A stretch of DNA of 9,426 nucleotides from NCBI GenBank assembly GCA_029557025.1, contig JAKPRU010000502.1:1-9426 (forward strand). The letters run 5' to 3'. This stretch comes from Candidatus Omnitrophota bacterium (GTDB taxonomy: Bacteria > Hinthialibacterota > Hinthialibacteria > Hinthialibacterales > JAKPRU01). Below are positions 1-5,411 of this stretch, piece after piece. Position 1 is the first letter of the stretch. Each line of letters opens with the position of its first letter. Both the position numbers and the translations under genes were made by a program. Under the pieces are notes generated by a model that saw nothing but the letters and a program-made list of their open reading frames with translations, did no database searches and was not told the DNA's origin.

Positions 1-886
1 TGATATCCCCGACGGTTCCGGGTGCGATTTCCGGGGAGGCATCCGCAATGAAATAGTCGAGCTCGGCGAAATCCGTTTCTTCGGCCTGGAGAATATCGGG
101 ACGTGGCCCGTATTTTTTTCGGAGTTCATTGTAGAGTTCCAGCACTCGTTGCATATAGTCCTTGGGAGGCTGCTGTCCGGCGCTGATGCGGTTTTTGACG
201 CGGGTGGGGCCGCTGTTGTATGCACGGATGCCGTCCCGGACATTTCCGAATTGCAGGATCAGCGTGGAGAGGTGCAGGACTCCGAGCCGGACGTTCTGGA
301 TCGGATCAAGCAATGTTTTCTGGCCGGTCCATTCCATGGGCCGATCATTGTCCCAGAGATTGGGGGATTTATCGACGACCTGCTCGGCAAGGTCTTTTCC
401 GACGAACGGCATCAATTGCATCAGGCCGGTCGCACCCACCTCGGATTTGGCATCCGGGTGAAAGGCAGATTCCGTAATGATGATGGCGACAATCATCAGC
501 GGATCGTACCCGAACCGTCGGCTTTCATTGAAAACGGCGTCGGCCAGTTTTGCCTGATCGTTCTCGTTCATAGCGCCTTCGCTGAAGTCTTTGATTACAT
601 CGAGGACTTTGAGTCGTTCCTCCAGTTCCGCGATCCTTCGGTTGAGGTCGGCCCGCTCGAGATCGAATTTCTCAGCCTGTTGCCGGATTTTCTCCTGGGC
701 GCCATCCAGTTCCTTTTTCATTTCGAGGGCATTCAGTTGCTGTTCTTTGAGTTGTGCATCTTTCTGGGCGATGATGAAGTAGGAGCCGACGACATAGCTG
801 AGGAATAGGAAAAGGAGAATGGCCGCCACGGTGGGAGACAGCTGGATGCTGGGACGTTTGCGGCGCAATGTATGGTATTTGACCAT
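1..886 (-). CDS. Membrane-anchored lytic transglycosylase (SLT domain), C-terminal end off the window
   Basis: The 295 visible residues form a peptidoglycan lytic transglycosylase of the Slt70/family 1 type, which cleaves the MurNAc-GlcNAc bond with formation of an anhydro-sugar. The N-terminus is basic (KYHTLRRKR), followed by one hydrophobic segment at about residues 19-40, so it is probably a type II membrane anchor with the enzyme in the periplasm. Residues about 41-97 are charged and heptad-like (likely coiled coil). The SLT domain runs from about 108 to 255, with the catalytic Glu139 in ITESAFHPDAKS, then GATGLMQLMP (152-160) and AYNSGP (222-227). The start at 886 is chosen because GAGG lies 6 nt upstream and the membrane anchor follows at once. 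The reading frame is still open at the left edge. It is transcribed away from the microcompartment genes and is probably unrelated to them. The family call is firm; the cellular role is inferred. Confidence 0.93.
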   Translation of the reverse strand, partial: MVKYHTLRRKRPSIQLSPTVAAILLFLFLSYVVGSYFIIAQKDAQLKEQQLNALEMKKELDGAQEKIRQQAEKFDLERADLNRRIAELEERLKVLDVIKDFSEGAMNENDQAKLADAVFNESRRFGYDPLMIVAIIITESAFHPDAKSEVGATGLMQLMPFVGKDLAEQVVDKSPNLWDNDRPMEWTGQKTLLDPIQNVRLGVLHLSTLILQFGNVRDGIRAYNSGPTRVKNRISAGQQPPKDYMQRVLELYNELRKKYGPRPDILQAEETDFAELDYFIADASPEIAPGTVGDI

Positions 887-935
887 GAGTTACCTCAGCG
901 GTATCCGACAGGCTGGAAGTCTGTGCCACCCATTC

Positions 936-958
936 GGGGACAATTCATGAGTTTCCCC
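936..958. repeat. Imperfect palindrome sharing a core with 1865-1886
   Basis: GGGGA and TCCCC arms (936-940 and 954-958) surround CAATTCATG (941-949). The same nine-base core sits inside the perfect palindrome at 1865-1886, so the two look like copies of one intergenic repeat, this one decayed. Confidence 0.5.
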
Positions 959-988
959 TGCACCTTCTTCAAGACCTCATTTTCTCCG

Positions 989-1020
989 TCTCCCTCTGGG
1001 AGAGGGTTGGGGTGGGGATT
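989..1020. repeat. GC-rich palindromic intergenic repeat, copy A
   Basis: CCCTCT (992-997) and AGAGGG (1001-1006) form a 6-bp hairpin with a GGG loop, followed by TTGGGGTGGGG. This is the reverse orientation of the CCTCACCCCAACCC type sequence seen at 1781-1810. It lies between the divergent transglycosylase and shell-protein genes. Confidence 0.6.
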
Positions 1021-1039
1021 CTCCGGCAGGCATCGGACC

Positions 1040-1069
1040 TTGCCATAATGAAATAGATTATCATATAAA
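1040..1069 (+). promoter_or_regulatory. Candidate sigma70 promoter upstream of the shell protein gene
   Basis: TTGCCA (1040-1045) and TATAAA (1064-1069) are separated by 18 bp. Each hexamer differs from the sigma70 consensus at one position. It lies in the most AT-rich stretch of the divergent intergenic region, about 220 nt before the BMC-H start, which would give a long leader. Prediction from sequence only. Confidence 0.45.
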
Positions 1070-1156
1070 GGACATTTTGTACCGTTCTCCTCACACCGAC
1101 CCGGCGGGGTTCGGGTAGGGAGTGATCGGGGAAAGACTGTCGGTATACCATTCTCC

Positions 1157-1185
1157 TTGACACAAATGGGGGAATCCAGTAGCGT
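1157..1185 (+). promoter_or_regulatory. Second candidate promoter upstream of the shell protein gene
   Basis: A perfect TTGACA (1157-1162) is followed after 17 bp by TAGCGT (1180-1185), which matches the -10 consensus only at the first two and last positions. About 100 nt upstream of the BMC-H start. It would act downstream of the promoter at 1040-1069 if both are real. Confidence 0.35.
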
Positions 1186-1200
1186 TTAATTTCCTTGAGA

Positions 1201-1218
1201 TCGCAGGTTTTTCTGCGA
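1201..1218 (+). promoter_or_regulatory. Small leader hairpin
   Basis: TCGCAG (1201-1206) pairs with CTGCGA (1213-1218) around a GTTTTT loop. It would lie in the 5' leader of the shell gene if transcription starts at either upstream candidate promoter. There is no T-tract after it, so it is not a standard terminator. Confidence 0.3.
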
Positions 1219-1243
1219 GAAAACCAGGAAACGAACGATATTT

Positions 1244-1280
1244 TCGGGAGAATGACAATACGAGTCTCTCCCGAGGAGGA
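1244..1280 (+). promoter_or_regulatory. Leader stem-loop abutting the BMC-H ribosome binding site
   Basis: TCGGGAGA (1244-1251) and TCTCCCGA (1267-1274) are an 8-bp inverted repeat with a 15-nt loop. The right arm runs directly into the strong Shine-Dalgarno GAGGAGGA (1273-1280), which lies 7 nt before the ATG at 1288. Pairing would partly occlude the ribosome site, so translational control is possible. The Shine-Dalgarno is clear; the regulatory role is inference. Confidence 0.4.
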
Positions 1281-1287
1281 AACAGAG

Positions 1288-1569
1288 ATGGTGGAAGGCA
1301 AGGCTTTGGGCCTCATAGAAACTCGCGGTCTGGTCGGTTCGATCGAAGCCGCCGATGCGATGGTAAAAGCCGCCAGTGTCACGTTGATCGGCAAGGAAAA
1401 GGTCGGGGGCGGATTTGTGACCGTCATGGTACGCGGCGATGTCGGCGCGGTTAAAGCGGCCACGGATGCCGGCGCGGCAGCGGCGCGCAAAGTCGGAGAG
1501 GTTGTCTCCGTGCATGTCATTCCGCGTCCGCACTCCGAACTCGAGAACATTCTGCCGAAACAGGGCTGA
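1288..1569 (+). CDS. Bacterial microcompartment hexameric shell protein (BMC-H, PduA/CcmK family)
   Basis: A single-domain BMC-H shell protein of 93 residues, the usual length of this family, which assembles as hexamers tiling the facets of a protein microcompartment. Family hallmarks are [12 protein letters not shown] (6-17), [10 protein letters not shown] (20-29), [19 protein letters not shown] (44-62) and the near-invariant [12 protein letters not shown] (75-86). The pore loop reads K38-V-G-G-G42, where PduA has KIGSG, so the pore-lining Ser is Gly here. The frame is open further upstream, from an ATG at 1195, but 1288 is chosen because it has a strong GAGGAGGA Shine-Dalgarno 7 nt upstream and gives the family's normal N-terminus. 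It is the first gene of the microcompartment set and the only shell protein in the window. High expression relative to cargo would fit its strong ribosome site. Confidence 0.96.
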   Translation: MVEGKALGLIETRGLVGSIEAADAMVKAASVTLIGKEKVGGGFVTVMVRGDVGAVKAATDAGAAAARKVGEVVSVHVIPRPHSELENILPKQG

Positions 1570-1780
1570 CAAGACGGACCTTTGCGGAAGAACGAGTCGG
1601 ATCACCGGTGACTTGGGGACGCCCGAACTGACAAACGGCGGCCGCTGGGTTGCCGGTGTATTGTTTTGGGCGTGAGTTTGGACCTTCACCGCGACTTTCC
1701 TCGGGGGAAAACGAGAAGAGCATGAGGCGAATGGCCCCAACGGGACTGATGCGCATGAATCGAGGGACCAACTAAAAGGA

Positions 1781-1810
1781 CCCTCACCCCAACCCTCTCC
1801 CGGGGGAGAG
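1781..1810. repeat. GC-rich palindromic intergenic repeat, copy B
   Basis: CCCTCACCCCAACC leads into CTCTCC (1795-1800) CGGG GGAGAG (1805-1810), a short hairpin. It is the opposite orientation of copy A at 989-1020. A purine-rich tail (GAAAAGACG) follows, not a T-tract. Confidence 0.65.
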
Positions 1811-1864
1811 AAAAGACGATTTCCCGGAGGGAGAGAGAAGAGGCGGTTTTGCAGAAGGTGTAAG

Positions 1865-1886
1865 GGGGCAATTCATGGATTGCCCC
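1865..1886. repeat. Perfect GGGGCAAT/ATTGCCCC palindrome
   Basis: GGGGCAAT (1865-1872) and ATTGCCCC (1879-1886) are perfectly complementary around a 6-nt loop TCATGG. It shares CAATTCATG with the decayed copy at 936-958, and sits 11 nt before the REP-like hairpin. Confidence 0.65.
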
Positions 1887-1891
1887 GGCGT

Positions 1892-1920
1892 TTCGTCATT
1901 CCGGCGAAAGCCGGAATCCA
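1892..1920. repeat. REP-like element with GAAA tetraloop
   Basis: ATTCCGGC (1898-1905), GAAA (1906-1909) and GCCGGAAT (1910-1917) form a perfect 8-bp hairpin with a GNRA-type loop, preceded by CGTC and followed by CCAGG. Sequences of the form CGTCATTCCGGCGAAAGCCGG are a familiar repetitive extragenic palindrome type in many bacterial genomes. Confidence 0.7.
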
Positions 1921-2017
1921 GGGTCCACGAGATGACCGGCACGGGGTCTCCAGCCTTTGGTGAGGTTGCCCGGAAAGCACAGAGACTCCGGAAGGGACTA
2001 TTAGCAGGGAACAAATG

Positions 2018-2686
2018 ATGGTGGATGAAGTCGATCCCCGCGCGATAGAGGAGATTGTTCGGCGTGTCATGGACCGTCTGGTCCGAGAAGAGCCGCCAAC
2101 CGATCCGAATCGGAAGGCGGTGCGGATTGGGGTCTCGGTTCGTCACCTTCACCTGTGCCAGGAGCATGTGGAGATTCTGTTCGGGCAAGGGTATCACCTG
2201 GAACCACGGAATGAGCTCTATCAAAAGGGGGAATACGCCAGCACGTCGGTGGTGACCCTGGTTGGACCGCGAATGCGGTGCATGGACCAGGTTCGGGTTC
2301 TTGGTCCCACCCGGGACCAAAGCCAGGTGGAGGTATCCCGCACAGATGCGATTTTTCTGGGGATCGATCCCCCGGTTCGCCCTTCCGGTAATCATGAGGG
2401 AACCGGCGGGATCATTGTGGTGGGGCCGGTCGGAGTTATTCACCTGAAACGGGGGGTGATCCGCGCCAACCGTCATATACACATCCACACCTCCGACGCC
2501 CAACGATGGGGACTGAAGGACAACGATACGGTTCGGGTTCGAATTGCGAATGTCCATAAGAGCACGATCCTGGAAGGTGTCCAGGTCCGTGTGCGGGACA
2601 GTTTCCGGGCGGAAATGCATGTGGATACCGATGATGCAAATGCGTGCAGTGTGTCCACGGGAGATTTTGCGGAGATACTGGACTGA
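2018..2686 (+). CDS. pduL: PduL-type phosphate propanoyltransferase with N-terminal encapsulation peptide
   Basis: A phosphotransacylase of the PduL family (PF06130) that converts acyl-CoA and phosphate to acyl-phosphate and CoA, recycling CoA inside metabolosomes. Numbering is from the ATG at 2015. Residues about 8-25 (PRAIEEIVRRVMDRLVRE) are an amphipathic helix of encapsulation-peptide type, followed by a short Pro-rich linker. The core has VSVRHLHL (H44, H46), VEVSRTDAIFLGI (E106), NRHIHIH (H154, H156) and EMHVDTDDANAC (H202), matching the metal-binding His/Glu set known for this two-zinc enzyme, so it should be active. There are two adjacent ATGs, at 2015 and 2018. The AGGGA at 2006-2010 is 4 nt from the first and 7 nt from the second, so 2018 is slightly preferred. 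The stop is 2 nt before the next gene's start, so the two are translationally coupled. Length (222-223 residues) is normal. Confidence 0.95.
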   Translation: MVDEVDPRAIEEIVRRVMDRLVREEPPTDPNRKAVRIGVSVRHLHLCQEHVEILFGQGYHLEPRNELYQKGEYASTSVVTLVGPRMRCMDQVRVLGPTRDQSQVEVSRTDAIFLGIDPPVRPSGNHEGTGGIIVVGPVGVIHLKRGVIRANRHIHIHTSDAQRWGLKDNDTVRVRIANVHKSTILEGVQVRVRDSFRAEMHVDTDDANACSVSTGDFAEILD

Positions 2687-2688
2687 GG

Positions 2689-3564
2689 ATGGATATCGAC
2701 CGTCTTACAGAGGTGATTACCGAGGAGGTTCGAAAGTACCTGGCCGAGAGCGGGCCGTCCGCTCCGGCCTGTGCCTGTCCCTCTCCGGCGGTCAGTGGCG
2801 GGACTGTGCAGGATGGGGGGAATCGGGTCTCGCCTCCACTGTCAGTCGGCGATCCATTCGTACAACGGCCTGTTCCGGCGGTAATGCAGAAGGTGCTGTG
2901 CCTGATTCACGGTGAGATGGAGGAGGAGCGCGAATTCTTTGTGGCTCTTGGTCGATGGACTCAGGATGGGATTTCGGTGGAATCCTTTATCGGGCATTCC
3001 GTGGACCGGAAAGCGCTGGAGAAGCGGGGAGTTCGGGTGATAACCGCGCTTTCCGAACTGGGGACCAGGAACGAGAAAATCAAATCCTACCGGGCAGTGA
3101 TTCTTCCCAGTTTGGATCGGACCCTGGCGGCGAAAGTCGCACTGGGGATCGCGGATGAAGATTTGATTGAGATTGTTTTTTCAGCGTTGTTTTATCGTGT
3201 GCCGGTATTGGCGGCACGAGAACGGCTGCTTCCCGATTCACAAACAACACATGGGAACAACCTTCCTGGAATGGCGAACAAAATTGCGGGATATCGCGCC
3301 GATCTGGAGCGAATGGGGATAGCCGTGGTTCCCATGAAGGAAATGCTGTCGCGTGTGGTCCACAGCGCGAAGATTGCGATTCCCAACTCAGGGGAGGTGA
3401 TCGGCCATTTGATTACGGCGGACGACGCGAAGAACCTTCCCGGCCCGGTGATTCGTGTGGAGCGGGGCGGGTTGGTGACACCAACAGCGCGTGAATTGCT
3501 GGCGGCGAGGGGAATTGAGATTGAGATTGTGGGGGAGGGAACAGAATTAAGAATTAAGAATTAA
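2689..3564 (+). CDS. Microcompartment flavoprotein-like cargo protein with EutQ/EutT-like C-terminal tail
   Basis: A 291-residue protein in three parts. Residues 1-22 (DIDRLTEVITEEVRKYLAES) are an amphipathic helix like the encapsulation peptides of its neighbours; 23-65 is a low-complexity Pro/Ser/Ala linker with two Cys. Residues about 66-216 look like a divergent flavoprotein fold of the CoaC/EpiD/UbiX group (PF02441): AVILPSLDRTLAAKVALGIAD (136-156) matches that family's P-x-x-x-x-T-x-x-K-x-A-x-GIAD block. The last part (about 238-291) has HLITADD and GGLVTPTARELLAARGIEI (260-278), resembling the short N-terminal module of EutQ and EutT. The start at 2689 is preferred over upstream in-frame ATGs because it follows the PduL stop by 2 nt and begins exactly with the peptide. 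The ORF ends in three tandem GAATTAA units. It is probably a lumen protein, perhaps flavin-binding; the reaction is unknown. Domain calls are by eye. Confidence 0.8.
   Translation: MDIDRLTEVITEEVRKYLAESGPSAPACACPSPAVSGGTVQDGGNRVSPPLSVGDPFVQRPVPAVMQKVLCLIHGEMEEEREFFVALGRWTQDGISVESFIGHSVDRKALEKRGVRVITALSELGTRNEKIKSYRAVILPSLDRTLAAKVALGIADEDLIEIVFSALFYRVPVLAARERLLPDSQTTHGNNLPGMANKIAGYRADLERMGIAVVPMKEMLSRVVHSAKIAIPNSGEVIGHLITADDAKNLPGPVIRVERGGLVTPTARELLAARGIEIEIVGEGTELRIKN
3544..3564 (+). repeat. Three tandem GAATTAA heptamers forming the end of the flavoprotein gene
   Basis: Perfect units at 3544-3550, 3551-3557 and 3558-3564. The last supplies the Asn codon and TAA stop. Single copies of the same heptamer form the stops of alaS (8033-8039) and accA (9077-9083). 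Confidence 0.8.
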
Positions 3565-3622
3565 AAAGAGAAGAAAAGAGGAGGAGGGATGTGTCCAGGG
3601 CGGTTGGGGATTAGAGTGGGGG

Positions 3623-3688
3623 TTACAGGTTTATCAAATTCACCCCCCTCTGTGTCTCCCCCAATCTTTGGGGGAGAAAGTTACAGGT
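3623..3688. repeat. Hairpin element (copy C) flanked by an 8-bp direct repeat
   Basis: CTCCCCCAA (3656-3664), TCT loop, TTGGGGGAG (3668-3676) is a perfect 9-bp hairpin preceded by CACCCCCCTCTGTG. TTACAGGT occurs on both sides (3623-3630 and 3681-3688), as a target-site duplication would. It is related in composition to the other GC-rich palindromes. Purines follow the stem, not a T-tract, so a Rho-independent terminator is unlikely. It lies between the flavoprotein and aldehyde dehydrogenase genes. Confidence 0.55.
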
Positions 3689-3769
3689 ACATTCTGGTAT
3701 CTTGAGACAGTTCAGGCAGTTTTCCGAGTTATCAATCTTATACTCCGATCAGCGAAGGGGCGATCGAAC

Positions 3770-5239
3770 ATGGACGAAGCACGAATATCCGAAATAGTCC
3801 GGCAGGTTTTGGCAGAGTTTCAGGCAGGGGGCGGAACGGTGGCGAAGGTGGCCGGTGCGCCTGTTCCACAGAGGTCTCCCGCGATGCCTCTTGCATCTTC
3901 TCCGGTTACCGCAGGTGTCCCTTCCGGCGGGAACGACGGGATTTTTGGCGATATCGAAGATGCAATCAATGCCTCGGTTGCGGCCCAAGTGCAGCTGACA
4001 GTGATGGGGATGGATATGCGCAAGACGATAGTCGCCGCCATTCGTCAGACCGCTCTCGCCGAAAGCAGGCGACTTGCGGAGTTGGCTGTGGCAGATACCG
4101 GGATGGGTCGCGCGGATCACAAACAGGTTAAGAACGATCTAGCCACGAATGGGACCCCCGGTCCGGAAGACCTTGAACCGGAATGTTTCACGGGGGACCA
4201 CGGCATGACCTTTGTAGACTATGCGCCATTCGGGGTGATTGGGTCTCTTACTCCATGCACGAACCCGACATCTACGATTATCAACCACGGGATCGCCATG
4301 ATCTCGGCGGGGAACAGCGTGGTGTTCGGTCCCCACCCGGCGGCGATTCAATCGACGCTCGAGGCGATCCGAGTGTTGAATCGCGCTATTGTCCGCGCGG
4401 GCGGACCGCCAAACCTGCTGACCAGTATTGCGGAGCCAACCCTTCGAACGGCGAAGATTCTGATGACTCACCCGAAAGTGAACCTGCTGGTGGCGACCGG
4501 TGGGACAAGCGTGGTGAAAGCCGCGATGACCAGCGGCAAACGAGCGATCGCCGCCGGACCGGGCAATCCGCCGGTGATTGTCGATGAGACAGCCGATTTG
4601 CCGAAGGCGGCCAGAGACATCGTTGCGGGGGCCAGTTTCGACAACAACATGCCGTGTATCTGCGAGAAGGAATGTTTTGTGGTCCAGTCTGTTGCCGACC
4701 GGTTGATCCTGGAGATGCAGCACGCCGGTGCGTATCTGATTAACCGTCAGCACGTGGATTCGCTCACGAAGATTCTCATCACAGAGGACGGGCATCCCAA
4801 TCGGGATTATGTCGGGAAGAGTCCGCAAGTTTTGTTGAGTGCTATCGGACTCAGCGTACCCGCAAACATCGATCTGGTGATCTGCGAAACGGTGGAGGAA
4901 CACCCGTTTGTGCAGGAGGAGCTCTTGATGCCGATCCTGGCGATTGTTCGGGTCTCGGATTATAACGCGGCGGTGGAAGCGGCGATTCGGGCGGAGCACG
5001 GTTTCCGTCACACAGCAATTATCCATACCGCCCGGATCGACCGGATCACGGATTTTGCGAAGCGGGTTCGGGTGAATCTGTTTGTGGCAAACGGGCCATG
5101 CGGGGCCGCGCTCGGAACCGACGCCGAAGGGTATTCGGCAATGACCATCGCCGGCCCGACAGGGGAAGGCGCGTGCAGACCGCGAACATTCAGTACTCGT
5201 CGTCGAGTGGCCTTGCCGGGGTCATTGCGGGTGTTGTGA
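3770..5239 (+). CDS. CoA-acylating aldehyde dehydrogenase (PduP/EutE family) with encapsulation peptide
   Basis: This 489-residue enzyme would oxidise an aldehyde with NAD+ and CoA to acyl-CoA and NADH in the microcompartment lumen, feeding PduL. Residues 2-18 (DEARISEIVRQVLAEFQ) are an amphipathic encapsulation-type helix; about 19-57 is a Gly/Pro/Ala-rich linker. The dehydrogenase core starts near 58. Key blocks are PFGVIGSLTPCTNPT (153-167), LLVATGGTSVVKAA (239-252), AAGPGNPPVIVDETAD (261-276), the catalytic loop FDNNMPCICEKE (290-301) with nucleophile Cys296, EELLMPIL (383-390) and the family ending GPTGEGACRPRTF (462-474). The start at 3770 has AGGGG (3756-3760) 9 nt upstream and gives an N-terminus matching the other cargo proteins. 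The frame is open back to an ATG at 3668, but that extension passes through the repeat element and has no family match. PduP-like enzymes are about 460-490 residues. The substrate chain length is not deducible. Confidence 0.95.
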   Translation: MDEARISEIVRQVLAEFQAGGGTVAKVAGAPVPQRSPAMPLASSPVTAGVPSGGNDGIFGDIEDAINASVAAQVQLTVMGMDMRKTIVAAIRQTALAESRRLAELAVADTGMGRADHKQVKNDLATNGTPGPEDLEPECFTGDHGMTFVDYAPFGVIGSLTPCTNPTSTIINHGIAMISAGNSVVFGPHPAAIQSTLEAIRVLNRAIVRAGGPPNLLTSIAEPTLRTAKILMTHPKVNLLVATGGTSVVKAAMTSGKRAIAAGPGNPPVIVDETADLPKAARDIVAGASFDNNMPCICEKECFVVQSVADRLILEMQHAGAYLINRQHVDSLTKILITEDGHPNRDYVGKSPQVLLSAIGLSVPANIDLVICETVEEHPFVQEELLMPILAIVRVSDYNAAVEAAIRAEHGFRHTAIIHTARIDRITDFAKRVRVNLFVANGPCGAALGTDAEGYSAMTIAGPTGEGACRPRTFSTRRRVALPGSLRVL

Positions 5240-5306
5240 GAATCACCGGCAAAATCCCGGTTCCAACTGAACCTCTCACACGGAAGCTTTCTCACCCGAG
5301 ATTTCC

Positions 5307-5342
5307 CTCACCTCCACCCTTTCCCAAAGGGAGAGGGAGAGC
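5307..5342. repeat. GC-rich palindromic intergenic repeat, copy D
   Basis: CCCTCACCTCCA leads into CCCTTT (5317-5322), CCC loop, AAAGGG (5326-5331), then AGAGGGAGAG. Same layout as copies B and E. It lies in the 172-nt gap between the aldehyde dehydrogenase and alaS genes, where no convincing promoter or T-tract terminator was found. Confidence 0.65.
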
Positions 5343-5411
5343 ATGTGGGAAAGGAATAAAAGGGATTGGGGCGCATAATGCGGGAAATTCATTCAGGAAT
5401 GTGGTTTTGTT

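Larger units (their letters stand above)
1570..2014. other. Gap inside the BMC gene set, holding several palindromic repeats and no gene
   Basis: No credible coding region was seen here. The left part (1570-1770) has no recognisable feature. The right part holds a palindromic repeat (1781-1810), a perfect GGGGCAAT palindrome (1865-1886) and a REP-like hairpin (1898-1917). Open frames crossing it on the minus strand have no recognisable domain and end in real plus-strand coding sequence. Whether shell protein and PduL share a transcript across this gap cannot be told from sequence. Confidence 0.6.

Noticed and set aside
149..808. 219-residue plus-strand open frame
   Set aside because: It lies antisense to the lytic transglycosylase, whose catalytic Glu, GLMQLMP and AYNSGP motifs are clear on the minus strand; the plus-strand frame has no recognisable domain.
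1570..1780. Remnant of a BMC-P vertex protein gene
   Set aside because: The plus-strand frame directly after the BMC-H stop closes quickly, and I saw no EutN/CcmL-like motif in the listed open frames of this stretch.
1784..2620. 278-residue minus-strand open frame
   Set aside because: It runs across the intergenic repeats and antisense to PduL, whose metal-binding motifs are intact; the composition is that of a shadow frame.
3656..3680. Rho-independent terminator between flavoprotein and aldehyde dehydrogenase genes
   Set aside because: The stem is perfect but is followed by AAAG, not a run of T, and the same kind of hairpin recurs in both orientations elsewhere.
3668..3769. Upstream extension of the aldehyde dehydrogenase to an ATG at 3668
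   Set aside because: The ATG is inside the hairpin repeat, there is no ribosome site, and the extension has no family similarity, while 3770 has AGGGG upstream and starts with the encapsulation helix.
4139..5026. 295-residue minus-strand open frame
   Set aside because: Antisense to the aldehyde dehydrogenase core and its catalytic Cys region; Arg/His-rich shadow composition.
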